From Streptomyces sp. SM10 (lineage in GTDB: Bacteria > Actinomycetota > Actinomycetes > Streptomycetales > Streptomycetaceae), in contig NZ_NEUF01000138.1 in NCBI RefSeq assembly GCF_002910915.1, forward strand, positions 1 to 32,500: 32,500 bases of DNA, in the 5' to 3' direction. Shown piece after piece: positions 1 to 8,053 of the stretch (position 1 is its first letter; each line of letters opens with the position of its first letter). Made by a program: the position numbers and the translations under genes. The notes beneath the pieces are model-generated. The model made no database searches and was not told the DNA's origin. It worked only from the letters and a program-made list of their open reading frames with translations.

Positions 1-94
1 GGGGGAGCGCCCGATGCCCAAGCCGTCGGAGGTCTTCCCGCCCCGCCGCAGGCCCGCGCCGGCACCCCCGCCCGAGGAGCGCGCGGTGTCCTGA
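1..94 (+). CDS. 3' end of an unidentified gene (partial)
   Basis: One frame is open from the window edge to a TGA at 92-94. Its 30 residues are rich in Pro, Arg and Glu (a run of KPSEVFPPRRRPAP type, ending ERAVS), typical of a disordered C-terminal tail. The codons are strongly GC-rich at the third position, as expected for a real actinomycete gene. Too little is present to recognise a family. The next gene starts 66 bp downstream with its own -10 box, so the two are probably separate transcription units. A chance open stretch cannot be excluded. Confidence 0.45.
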   Translation, partial: GERPMPKPSEVFPPRRRPAPAPPPEERAVS

Positions 95-147
95 CGCGGC
101 CGGACCGCCTGCGGGGTGCCCGGGAGTGGCCGGAATGCCGGACTCGC

Positions 148-153
148 TACCCT
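148..153 (+). promoter_or_regulatory. -10 box TACCCT of a leaderless transcript
   Basis: TACCCT fits the actinobacterial TANNNT -10 pattern. Seven bases separate it from the ATG at 161, so transcription would begin at or one base before the start codon. No purine-rich ribosome-binding site precedes the ATG. No convincing -35 hexamer is visible. Confidence 0.45.
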
Positions 154-160
154 GGACGGC

Positions 161-340
161 ATGGACTACGTATCCGCGCTCGTTCCCCCCGTGGTGATGG
201 CCGTCTTCTTCATCGGCCTCGTCAGGACGATCATCAAGAGCCAGGGCGGCCCGAACAAGGCCAAGGAGGACGCCGCCGTGGACGCGGCGCTCGCCCGCGC
301 CGAGGCGGCCAGGCAGGCTCCGCAGCCCGGGAGCGTCTGA
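161..340 (+). CDS. small single-pass membrane protein, function unknown
   Basis: This is a 59-residue protein. Residues about 5-24 (SALVPPVVMAVFFIGLVRTI) form one hydrophobic helix. A short basic stretch and an Ala/Glu/Lys/Arg-rich amphipathic tail (35-52) follow. I chose the ATG at 161, not an upstream GTG at 116, because the membrane helix then begins at once and because a TACCCT box lies 7 nt before it, predicting a leaderless mRNA. A strong terminator follows directly. I do not recognise a named family. The build (N-terminal anchor plus charged cytoplasmic helix) is common among short conserved Streptomyces membrane proteins. Confidence 0.7.
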   Translation: MDYVSALVPPVVMAVFFIGLVRTIIKSQGGPNKAKEDAAVDAALARAEAARQAPQPGSV

Positions 341-356
341 CCCGGACCCGAGCACG

Positions 357-392
357 AAGGGCGCACGGCTCCCCGGAGCCGTGCGCCCTTTT
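357..392 (+). terminator. strong intrinsic terminator, probably bidirectional
   Basis: A perfect 13-bp stem (359-371 with 376-388) closes a 4-nt loop. It is preceded by AA and followed by TTTT (389-392). This is the best U-tract terminator in the window. It ends the transcript of the small membrane protein and insulates the BlaI-type gene. Confidence 0.88.
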
Positions 393-404
393 GCCATCCC
401 GAAA

Positions 405-435
405 TTGCCCCATTCCAGACATCTAGCACTAAGGT
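405..435 (+). promoter_or_regulatory. promoter of the BlaI-type gene, leaderless
   Basis: A possible -35 TTGCCC (405-410) and a -10 TAAGGT (430-435) are 19 bp apart. The -10 ends 6 nt before the ATG at 442, so the transcript would start on the start codon. The stretch around the -10 has short dyads (CAC/GTG and CATC/GATG) and could hold an autoregulatory operator, but it does not clearly match a known BlaI operator. Confidence 0.5.
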
Positions 436-441
436 GATGCC

Positions 442-876
442 ATGCCTCGCCAATTGGGAGAGCTGGAAGACACCGTGATGACGCGGGTCTGGCAATGGAA
501 CCGTCCGGTCACCGTGCGGGAAGTTCTCGAGGACCTTCAACAGGAACGGTCCATCGCGTACACGACCGTCATGACGGTAATGGACAATCTCCATCAGAAG
601 GGCTGGGTCCGCCGGGAAGTGGACGGCCGGGCATATCGATATACGGCGGTCTCCACCCGCGCCGCATACTCGGCCGCACTGATGAACGAAGCCTGGTCGC
701 AGAGCGACAACCCGGCGGCCGCACTGGTCGCCTTCTTCGGCATGATGTCCGCGGGGCAGCGTGAAGCGCTCCGGGACGCGATCCGCGTTGTGGCGCCCAC
801 GTTCCCCGAACCGCCCGAGAACCGGCCCGATGCCGGGACCGTAGCCGATGGAGCGTCACCGGAGAGCGGGCGATAG
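442..876 (+). CDS. BlaI/MecI/CopY-family transcriptional repressor
   Basis: This is a 144-residue protein. Residues about 3-75 form the winged helix typical of BlaI/MecI: GELEDTVMTRVWQW at the start, the recognition region YTTVMTVMDNLHQKGWV, then a wing with DGRAYRYTA. The family usually binds DNA as a dimer and is inactivated when a BlaR1/MecR1-type M56 metalloprotease cuts it. No such partner lies in the window. In actinobacteria orphan BlaI proteins are known, including one in Mycobacterium tuberculosis that controls beta-lactamase and other genes. The last 25 residues are an acidic, Pro/Gly-rich tail. The start is supported by a -10 box ending 6 nt upstream and by the N-terminal helix. 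The targets cannot be read from the sequence. Confidence 0.85.
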   Translation: MPRQLGELEDTVMTRVWQWNRPVTVREVLEDLQQERSIAYTTVMTVMDNLHQKGWVRREVDGRAYRYTAVSTRAAYSAALMNEAWSQSDNPAAALVAFFGMMSAGQREALRDAIRVVAPTFPEPPENRPDAGTVADGASPESGR

Positions 877-879
877 CGT
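874..879 (+). promoter_or_regulatory. -10 box TAGCGT of a leaderless acetyltransferase transcript
   Basis: TAGCGT ends 6 nt before the ATG at 886, and its first three bases are the TAG stop codon of the BlaI-type gene. It would give a transcript starting at A of the ATG. Because the -10 overlaps a coding end it could be coincidental, and read-through from upstream is also possible. Confidence 0.4.
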
Positions 880-885
880 CGGGGG

Positions 886-1503
886 ATGTCCTCAGAGCAG
901 CCGCAAACCGAGCACCCTGACGTCTCGCAAACCGGAGCCGATACCGGGCCGGAAACCGGATCTCGCGCAGATCTTCGTACCGACCCGTCGGTAAATAAGC
1001 CGGCGATCACGGTCCGCCGCGCCAGGACGAGCGATGTGGAGTCCGTCCGAGGACTCCTGGACGGCTACGTCTCCCAGGGCATCCTGCTCGACAAAGCGAC
1101 GGTGACGCTTTACGAGGACATCCAGGAGTTCTGGGTCGCCGAACGCGACGAGGACGCCCGGGTCATCGGCTGCGGCGCACTCCATGTGATGTGGGAGGAC
1201 CTCGCCGAAGTGCGCACTCTCGCCGTCGACCACAGCATCAAGGGCGCCGGAGTCGGGCACCAGGTCCTGGACAAGCTCCTCCAGACGGCACGCTGGCTCG
1301 GCGTCCGCCGCGTTTTCTGCCTCACCTTCGAAGTGGACTTCTTCGCGGCGCACGGCTTCACCGAGATCGGGGAGACACCGGTCGACGGAGATGTCTACAG
1401 CGAGCTGCTGCGTTCCTATGACGAGGGTGTCGCGGAGTTCCTGGGTCTCGAACGAGTGAAGCCGAACACCTTGGGCAACAGCCGGATGCTTCTGCACCTG
1501 TGA
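886..1503 (+). CDS. argA: GNAT acetyltransferase, ArgA-like (glutamate N-acetyltransferase type)
   Basis: The protein has 205 residues. Residues 1-39 are a polar, probably disordered extension. The GNAT fold begins at about 41 (ITVRRARTSD). The core motif EVRTLAVDHSIKGAGVG (108-124) contains the acetyl-CoA pyrophosphate loop (KGAGVG), and FFAAHGFTEIG (152-162) is the usual C-terminal strand region. Overall it resembles the short ArgA-type amino-acid N-acetyltransferases of actinobacteria (for example M. tuberculosis Rv2747), which acetylate glutamate or glutamine for arginine synthesis. The N-terminal kinase-like domain of classical E. coli ArgA is absent. The symbol rests on this family resemblance and not on arginine genes nearby, as there are none. 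The gene starts 9 bp after the BlaI-type gene. Confidence 0.8.
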   Translation: MSSEQPQTEHPDVSQTGADTGPETGSRADLRTDPSVNKPAITVRRARTSDVESVRGLLDGYVSQGILLDKATVTLYEDIQEFWVAERDEDARVIGCGALHVMWEDLAEVRTLAVDHSIKGAGVGHQVLDKLLQTARWLGVRRVFCLTFEVDFFAAHGFTEIGETPVDGDVYSELLRSYDEGVAEFLGLERVKPNTLGNSRMLLHL

Positions 1504-1592
1504 ACGGCGGAACGTACCGGAACCCTATGTCCGAATCGCGCATGTTTCCCGTGTTCTTGTGCTCCTGAACCTCTCCCAGGGGTTTGTGTTTT

Positions 1593-1623
1593 CCGGGGAA
1601 AAGCGGTTTCCTTTCCGCGTACT
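1593..1623 (+). promoter_or_regulatory. AT-richer leader of lsr2 with two small dyads
   Basis: Between the acetyltransferase gene and lsr2 (1504-1648) the base composition falls well below that of the surroundings. The stretch contains TTTTCC-GG-GGAAAA and, overlapping its end, GCGG and CCGC arms around a pyrimidine loop. Lsr2 prefers AT-rich DNA, so this could be a self-binding region. I could not fix a -35/-10 pair. Confidence 0.35.
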
Positions 1624-1648
1624 GCATTTTTCGATGAAAGGAAATCCG

Positions 1649-1984
1649 GTGGCACAGAAGGTTCAGGTCCTTCTTGTTGATGACCTCGACGGTGGCGAGG
1701 CGGACGAGACCGTTACGTTCGCTCTGGATGGCAAGACGTACGAGATCGACCTCACCACGAGCAACGCGGACAAGCTCCGTGGTCTTCTTGAGCCCTACAC
1801 CAAGAGCGGGCGCCGTACCGGTGGCCGCGCCGCGACCGGCCGTGGCAAGGGCCGCGCCGTTACCGGTGGCAACAAGGACACCGCCGAGATCCGTCGGTGG
1901 GCGCGCGAGAACGGTCACAACGTGAATGACCGCGGTCGCGTTCCCGCCGAGATCCGTGAGGCTTACGAGAAGGCCAACGGCTGA
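1649..1984 (+). CDS. lsr2: nucleoid-associated protein Lsr2
   Basis: The protein has 111 residues and matches Lsr2 along its whole length. The N-terminal oligomerisation domain runs from AQKVQVLLVDDLDGG to about residue 57. A Gly/Arg-rich basic linker follows (58-75). The C-terminal DNA-binding domain (about 77-111) carries the RGR motif at 95-97, which enters the minor groove of AT-rich DNA. Lsr2 is an H-NS-like silencer of horizontally acquired and specialised-metabolism genes. The start is the GTG at 1649, giving the family N-terminus; AAAGGA (1637-1642) lies 6 nt before it. The ORF stays open upstream to 1559, but that part does not look like Lsr2. The 3' end overlaps the convergent gene by 22 bp. 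Confidence 0.96.
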   Translation: MAQKVQVLLVDDLDGGEADETVTFALDGKTYEIDLTTSNADKLRGLLEPYTKSGRRTGGRAATGRGKGRAVTGGNKDTAEIRRWARENGHNVNDRGRVPAEIREAYEKANG

Positions 1985-2547
1985 CCTGTCGGCCGATGGG
2001 TCCACAGGCGTTCACGGGCATGCGCGAGCCTGGCACGGTGGCACTCGGTCGCCGCCGCGTCCACGAGTCGTACGAGATCGGGAGCATCCCCACCCCTGCT
2101 CCCGAGGCCGCCGAGGGCCGGGAGCGAGGGTTCCGCCTCCTGGCGCGATCCGGGGGGCCGCAGCCAGAAGGCGGCCCCCGGCGAGCCTGCCGCTCCGCCC
2201 GGCGGCACCGGAGCCGTGATGTGCCCGCCGGCGCCGACGGCGGAGAGGTCGAGAGCGATCCCGCCCCACTCCAGCCACTCGAGCAGGCCGGGGAGCTCCT
2301 CGGCACTGCCTGCGGCCACCAGGAGCTGCATCCGCCGCCCCGCCACCGCCACCGGGCCGGTGCGGCCGATGCGGCGCAGCGCCGCGTGGCCTGCCGCGGC
2401 CGGCAGCTCCAGCACGTCGAAGCGCAGCCCCGTCAGCAGCCGCACCGGCGACGTGCCTGCCGTCGTCCAGTCCAGCTCGCGGGAGTACCACTGTGCGCGG
2501 TCGTCGGATTCCGACGACGAGCGGGGAGGCGGGACGAGGGAAGCCAT
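1963..2547 (-). CDS. SCO3374-family protein, function unknown
   Basis: This 194-residue protein is encoded between lsr2 and clpC on the opposite strand. The position and sequence fit the uncharacterised Streptomyces family named after SCO3374. Visible features are an acidic/Ser-rich N-terminus, a central part with LRFDVLELPAAAGHAALRRIG and a segment AVAGRRMQLLVAAGSAEELPGLLEWLEWG, and a Gly/Pro-rich second half. The central pattern recalls the N-terminal region of bifunctional DNA primase/polymerase-like proteins of actinomycetes, but no catalytic motif is present and I do not assign a function. There is no signal peptide or membrane helix. Its TAA stop lies inside the lsr2 coding sequence, so the two transcripts converge and overlap. 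The ATG at 2547 has only a weak purine stretch (GGA) upstream. Confidence 0.75.
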   Translation of the reverse strand: MASLVPPPRSSSESDDRAQWYSRELDWTTAGTSPVRLLTGLRFDVLELPAAAGHAALRRIGRTGPVAVAGRRMQLLVAAGSAEELPGLLEWLEWGGIALDLSAVGAGGHITAPVPPGGAAGSPGAAFWLRPPGSRQEAEPSLPALGGLGSRGGDAPDLVRLVDAAATECHRARLAHARERLWTHRPTGQPLAFS

Positions 2548-2652
2548 GTCCGATGAACCGCCGAACCCACCCCGGGGTTACGCCCCGTCCGTGATCGATC
2601 GCCCAGCGTGTCCGGTGCGGGGGCGTGCGGAGGCGTCCGGCAGCGCGAAGTT

Positions 2653-2666
2653 GTTCGCCCGTAGCG
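2653..2666 (+). promoter_or_regulatory. ClgR-type operator, distal copy
   Basis: The site reads GTTCGCCCGTAGCG. It has the CGC-N5-GCG core with a pyrimidine first and a purine last in the spacer, as described for ClgR boxes in Streptomyces and Corynebacterium, and the preceding GTT. ClgR activates clp protease genes. The call rests on motif match and location upstream of clpC. Confidence 0.5.
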
Positions 2667-2758
2667 GAGGAAACGGGGGTGCGCCGCATGGACTGTCGGT
2701 GAGTGCGGGTAAGACATCCCTAGTGGGAAGGGGCGACACGCGGGCAAAAGCGTCTCAC

Positions 2759-2772
2759 GTTCGCCATCGGCG
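2759..2772 (+). promoter_or_regulatory. ClgR-type operator, proximal copy
   Basis: GTTCGCCATCGGCG repeats the same CGC-N5-GCG core. A possible -10 (TATCTG, 2788-2793) lies where it should if this site covers the -35 region, the usual arrangement for an activator. That would give a leader of about 190 nt for clpC. Confidence 0.5.
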
Positions 2773-2987
2773 TACTGGCGAAAGGGCTATCTGCCTGGCC
2801 TGCGGGAACATCGTCTCGCACCATCGGGTTGGAGCAGTTGTCGGCGTTCGGGGCAGGAGATCCCCCGGGAAGCAGGGCCGGGTGTCGGCAGTTGAAATGA
2901 GCGGTCCCCGCTTGCGGGACTAAGCTGCGGAAGGACAGGGAGGGGACCGACCCCTTACTGCCTGACCGCTCTGAGGAGCGATTAACG

Positions 2988-5513
<2,526 letters not shown>

Positions 5514-5535
5514 CGCGCCCGGCGCCTGAGCGTCG

Positions 5536-5579
5536 AAGGGGCTGCCCCGGACCGGAAACGGTCCGGGGCAGCCCCTTTT
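5536..5579 (+). terminator. clpC terminator (bidirectional)
   Basis: A perfect 16-bp stem (5538-5553 with 5560-5575) closes a GGAAAC loop and is followed by TTTT, with AA before the stem. It also serves the convergent gene ending at 5615. Confidence 0.9.
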
Positions 5580-5614
5580 CCGTGCGGTGGGGCAGGGGGC
5601 CGTGGCGGCGCGGC

Positions 5615-5980
5615 TCAGTCCGTCAAGGTGCCCTGATGGAAGTACAGCCGCCAGCCGCCTTCCGTGTGACGCCACAGGGAGCTCCGCCGTGCGAGGCGGC
5701 CCGCGTGGTCAGCGACGTAGGTCAGATGAACGATGCCGGGAGCCGGTACGGCGCCTCTCATCTCGCTGACCGCCACCGGGGACCCGGGGTGGACGGAGCC
5801 GGAGCTCGTCACCGTGAGGACCGACGTCGCGTCCCAGAGCCGTCCTGATGCTCCGATCTCGGTGAACTCGGGGTCCAGGAGCTCCGAGACCAGCGTCGGT
5901 GACGCACGCACGTCGGGGTCGAGAAGCCGCATCTCCGACGCGATCGCCGCACGGACGGCCCGCTTGTTTTCGTTCTCCAT
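5615..5980 (-). CDS. SnoaL/DUF4440-like protein (NTF2-type fold)
   Basis: The protein has 121 residues. The pattern fits the NTF2-like DUF4440 group: N-terminal helices (residues 1-35, AIASEMRLLDPDVRASPTLV), then LLDPEFTEIGASGRLWD, then strands ending in RRSSLWRHTEGGWRLYFHQG. The last motif (S-x-W-x-x-x-x-G-W-x-x-x-x-H-Q-G-T) is typical of the group. These small cone-shaped proteins bind or convert small molecules; the substrate here is unknown. No signal peptide is visible. The start is supported by a -10 box 6 nt upstream and by absence of a ribosome-binding site. It converges on clpC, sharing the terminator. Confidence 0.82.
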   Translation of the reverse strand: MENENKRAVRAAIASEMRLLDPDVRASPTLVSELLDPEFTEIGASGRLWDATSVLTVTSSGSVHPGSPVAVSEMRGAVPAPGIVHLTYVADHAGRLARRSSLWRHTEGGWRLYFHQGTLTD

Positions 5981-5986
5981 ACCCGA

Positions 5987-6008
5987 AGCCTAGGGACGGA
6001 CTCCGTCC
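5987..6008 (-). promoter_or_regulatory. leaderless promoter with a palindrome upstream
   Basis: On the minus strand, TAGGCT (5992-5987) ends 6 nt before the ATG at 5980, predicting a leaderless mRNA. Immediately upstream of the box lies an inverted repeat of 7-bp arms around one base (GGACGGA-C-TCCGTCC, 5994-6008). It would sit in the -10/-35 spacer and could be an operator. Confidence 0.5.
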
Positions 6009-6588
6009 GCTTGCCGCGCCTGTCCGGGCGGGCCCGGCCTCCGCCCGGTCCCTGCGGATGCGCGGGCCCGGCGACGACCGGCAGGCCGGTGGCGCGGCTC
6101 CTGGCTCTGCGGACGTGGGGCGGCTCCTGCCCGGCGGTCGGCACTCCGCCGTCCTGCCGGGGGCTGTCACCACCCTCGCGGTCGGGGGTCGAAGGTCCCG
6201 AAACGGACAGGCTTCCGGCCCGCCGGCGGTGACAAGGCGCACAGGCCCCCGGAGGCCTACTAGCCGCCTTAGGAGGGGGTGGCGTGATCGGCGCAGGGAC
6301 CTTCGGCCTGCTTCAGGTGAGGCTTTTGGGGTTTGGGATGAAATGACCTCATTATGGCGCCCTGTCCAGGAACGATGCGTTTGGAGCTGGGGCTAAACCC
6401 GCGTGGCGAAGATTGTCCGGACCCTCTTCGGTGGCCGTCGGGGTCCTCGGGCGCCGCGAATTCCCCGCCCCTCGGCTACGGCTTTTGATCGTAGATGGGG
6501 GGTTTGAGTGTTGCCGGGGGTGCGGGTTACCAAGGTGGAGCAAGCCCGGTCGAGCACCGGGTCCAGTCACCCCGGAGGTACTCACCGC
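6009..6588 (+). promoter_or_regulatory. long non-coding region and leader of the M23 peptidase gene
   Basis: I find no believable gene in these 580 bases; open frames here lack coding character. Visible elements are a two-stem fold at 6234-6270 (AAGGCG/CGCCTT outside, AGGCC/GGCCT inside), a distinctly AT-richer stretch at about 6320-6360 that includes a dyad AATGA-CC-TCATT (6342-6353) and a promoter-like pair TTGGGG (6326-6331) N18 CATTAT (6350-6355), a second possible -10 TAGATG (6492-6497), and the structured 5' leader described separately. The long distance to the gene suggests an untranslated leader of 80 to 230 nt. Confidence 0.5.
6514..6579 (+). ncRNA. structured 5' leader enclosing a hairpin and touching the ribosome-binding site
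   Basis: A closing stem pairs CCGG(G)GGTG (6514-6522) with CACCCCGG (6568-6575). Inside, a perfect hairpin CCCGGT-CGAGC-ACCGGG (6545-6561) is present. The Shine-Dalgarno GGAGGT (6574-6579) begins with the last two bases of the closing stem, so folding could limit ribosome access. The sequence does not match the cyclic di-AMP (ydaO) riboswitch as I know it. Its role as a regulator is inference. Confidence 0.4.
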
Positions 6589-7311
6589 ATGTCGAAGCGC
6601 GTTACGTTCCAGCACTCCCGCCGCCCGTCCATGTCCCGTGTCAGCGGCGCCGTCGTGGCCGCCGGCCTGGGTGCGTCGATGGTGTTCGGCGCGGGCGCGG
6701 CGTTCGCGTCCGGCACGACGGGCACCGCGGACACCGCGGCCCTCGCCGGCGCGGCCACCGCCAACTCCGTCGCCAAGCAGGCGACGGCGCAGAGCAAGGC
6801 CGCCGCCCAGGCGAAGGCCGACAAGGCCGAGAAGGCCGACGCCAAGAAGAAGGCGGCCGCCAAGAAGAAGGCCGCTGCCAAGAAGAAGGCCGCCTCGTGG
6901 GAGACCCCGGTCAGCCACTACGAGCTGAGCGCCACCTACGGCACCGGCGGCAGCCGCTGGGCCCACAAGCACTCCGGCCAGGACTTCGCGGTGCCGATCG
7001 GCACCAAGGTCGAGGCCGCGCACACCGGTCGCGTCGTCAAGGCCGGCCCGAACGGTGCCGGCGACGGTCCCGCGTACGGCAACGCCATCGTGATCAAGCA
7101 CGCCAACGGCAAGTACTCGCAGTACGCGCACCTGTCGGAGATCGACGTCAAGGTCGGTGACCGCGTGAAGACGGGCGACAAGATAGCCCTGTCCGGCAAC
7201 ACCGGTAACTCCAGCGGCCCGCACCTGCACTTCGAGATCCGGACCTCGCCGAACTACGGTTCCGCGCTGAACCCGGTCTCGTACCTGAAGACCGTGCACG
7301 TCAAGGTCTGA
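6589..7311 (+). CDS. secreted M23 (LytM/lysostaphin-type) metallopeptidase
   Basis: The protein has 240 residues. Residues 1-40 form a long Sec-type signal peptide with a basic start and hydrophobic core, ending AAFA before Ser41. Residues 65-103 are a Lys/Ala-rich linker with three perfect AKKKAA units, probably an extended wall-binding spacer. The catalytic M23 domain (about 105-235) has the zinc ligands H128-x3-D132 (HSGQD) and H214 of HLH (212-214), and the catalytic His181 (YAHL). The family cuts peptide cross-links of peptidoglycan. The ATG at 6589 follows GGAGGT with 9-nt spacing; upstream in-frame codons from 6508 fall in the structured leader and do not resemble protein. Confidence 0.93.
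   Translation: MSKRVTFQHSRRPSMSRVSGAVVAAGLGASMVFGAGAAFASGTTGTADTAALAGAATANSVAKQATAQSKAAAQAKADKAEKADAKKKAAAKKKAAAKKKAASWETPVSHYELSATYGTGGSRWAHKHSGQDFAVPIGTKVEAAHTGRVVKAGPNGAGDGPAYGNAIVIKHANGKYSQYAHLSEIDVKVGDRVKTGDKIALSGNTGNSSGPHLHFEIRTSPNYGSALNPVSYLKTVHVKV
6841..6894 (+). repeat. three tandem 18-bp repeats encoding AKKKAA
   Basis: Units 6841-6858, 6859-6876 and 6877-6894 follow GCCAAGAAGAAGGCNGCN and differ only at third codon positions. They lie in the Lys/Ala linker of the M23 peptidase. Copy number may vary between strains by slippage or recombination. Confidence 0.9.
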
Positions 7312-7321
7312 CGCACCCCCC

Positions 7322-7344
7322 CCGCAGCCGCTAGGCGGCTGCGG
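7322..7344. terminator. short hairpin between the M23 and TetR genes
   Basis: A perfect 10-bp GC stem (7322-7331 with 7335-7344) closes a 3-nt loop. The stop codon of the convergent TetR gene (7331-7333) lies in its loop. No T-tract is present, so termination strength is uncertain. Confidence 0.55.
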
Positions 7345-7918
7345 CCCCCGGGTCATGGGCCCGGGTCACCAGCTCGACGGCGACCTCGAGAGCAGCCTTG
7401 CGCTTCTCCTCGGGGTCGCCTTCCGCGTCCTTGAGCGCCATCATCCCGGCGTGCATCGTGAAGAGTGCGCTGAAGCACCGCACCTGGTCGGTGAGCGGGG
7501 CGTCGGGATCCTTGATCAGGTCGACCAGGGCGATGATTCGGTGCTTGATGGTGTGGCCGATGCTCAGCTCCCGCACCGTCGCCTGGTTCTCCTGCATGAA
7601 GACGAAGAGCGGCTCGGCGGCCCTGAGCGCCTCGCTGTAGCGGACGAGGATCTCCTTCTTCGTCTCCAGGGTGCGCGGCTGCGCCTTGCCCCACTCCAGG
7701 AGGTCCTCGACGGGCCTGTTCAGGTCCTCGAAGATGCTGACGAGGATGTCTTCCTTGGTCTTGAAGTGGTAGTAGAGCGCAGCCTTGGTGACCTGCAGGT
7801 GCTCGGCGATCTCGCGGAGCGAGGTCTTCTCGTACCCCTGCTCGGCGAAGAGCTCCAGGGCGACGTCCTGAATGCGCTGTCGGGTGTTGCCCCGGCGCGG
7901 CTGCGGCGTGCTGCCCAT
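7331..7918 (-). CDS. TetR-family repressor of the adjacent efflux gene
   Basis: The protein has 195 residues. The N-terminal helix-turn-helix is clear: RIQDVALELFAEQGYEKTSL, then REIAEHLQVTKAALYYHFKTKEDIL (residues about 32-60). The remainder is the helical ligand-binding and dimerisation domain; residues about 105-150 include VFMQENQATVRELSIG and CFSALFTMHAGMMAL. It is transcribed divergently from an MFS drug exporter, 135 bp between start codons, and that interval carries two copies of a palindromic site. This is the classic layout in which the repressor controls itself and the pump, and is released by a drug or lipid-like ligand. The ATG at 7918 has GGGAGAG 5 nt upstream. The ligand is unknown. 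Confidence 0.92.
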   Translation of the reverse strand: MGSTPQPRRGNTRQRIQDVALELFAEQGYEKTSLREIAEHLQVTKAALYYHFKTKEDILVSIFEDLNRPVEDLLEWGKAQPRTLETKKEILVRYSEALRAAEPLFVFMQENQATVRELSIGHTIKHRIIALVDLIKDPDAPLTDQVRCFSALFTMHAGMMALKDAEGDPEEKRKAALEVAVELVTRAHDPGAAAA

Positions 7919-7933
7919 GCGACTCTCCCAAGA

Positions 7934-7956
7934 ACTTACTTGACGCCCGGCTAGTT
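7934..7956. promoter_or_regulatory. TetR operator, copy 1 (left arm)
   Basis: This 23-bp element is repeated in inverted orientation at 7983-8005 with 21 of 23 bases identical. Its core ACTTGACGCCCGGCTAGT (7938-7955) is itself partly palindromic. It overlaps the -35 hexamer of the MFS promoter, as expected for a repressor site. Confidence 0.8.
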
Positions 7957-7969
7957 ACGAGTCTACCTT
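7940..7969 (+). promoter_or_regulatory. promoter of the MFS efflux gene
   Basis: TTGACG (7940-7945) and TACCTT (7964-7969) are separated by 18 bp. This is one of the best -35/-10 pairs in the window. Transcription should begin near 7976, so operator copy 1 covers the -35 and operator copy 2 lies just downstream of the start. Confidence 0.7.
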
Positions 7970-7982
7970 CCTCAGTGTAGCC

Positions 7983-8005
7983 AACTAGCCGGTCGGCAAG
8001 TAAGT
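7983..8005. promoter_or_regulatory. TetR operator, copy 2 (right arm)
   Basis: It is the inverted partner of the element at 7934-7956, 26 bp away. Its core ACTAGCCGGTCGGCAAGT (7984-8001) is a near-palindrome (14 of 18 bases symmetric), so it is probably the stronger site. It lies just after the expected MFS transcription start. Confidence 0.8.
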
Positions 8006-8053
8006 GCCGCGTCGGTGGCAGACCAGGCACTCAGGGGATCAGGGGAGCACGGC

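Larger units (their letters stand above)
2548..2987 (+). promoter_or_regulatory. 440-bp upstream region of clpC
   Basis: No credible gene lies here. It holds two ClgR-type sites (listed separately), a dyad TTCGCC/GGCGAA (2760-2765 with 2777-2782), a short hairpin TCCC-TAGT-GGGA (2717-2728), and an inverted repeat of the AGCGG...CCGCT and GTCC...GGAC type at about 2899-2920. A TAAGCT at 2921-2926 could be a -10 box, but the TTGAAA at 2892-2897 is 23 bp away, too far for a normal promoter. GAGGAG (2973-2978) is the clpC ribosome-binding site, 9 nt before ATG. No HAIR element (CTTGAGT-N7-ACTCAAG) is present, so HspR control is not indicated. Confidence 0.6.

Noticed and set aside
2548..2987. HspR (HAIR) control of clpC
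   Set aside because: No CTTGAGT-N7-ACTCAAG element is present.
5899..6396. 165-codon open frame in the intergenic region before the M23 gene
   Set aside because: It is Arg/Pro-rich without domain pattern, overlaps the SnoaL-like gene on the other strand, and has no ribosome-binding site.
6009..6588. Cyclic di-AMP (ydaO) riboswitch before the M23 peptidase gene
   Set aside because: Other Streptomyces wall-hydrolase genes have it, but I do not find its conserved GGGGGAACC and GAAUCCGC-type blocks. The leader is structured in another way.
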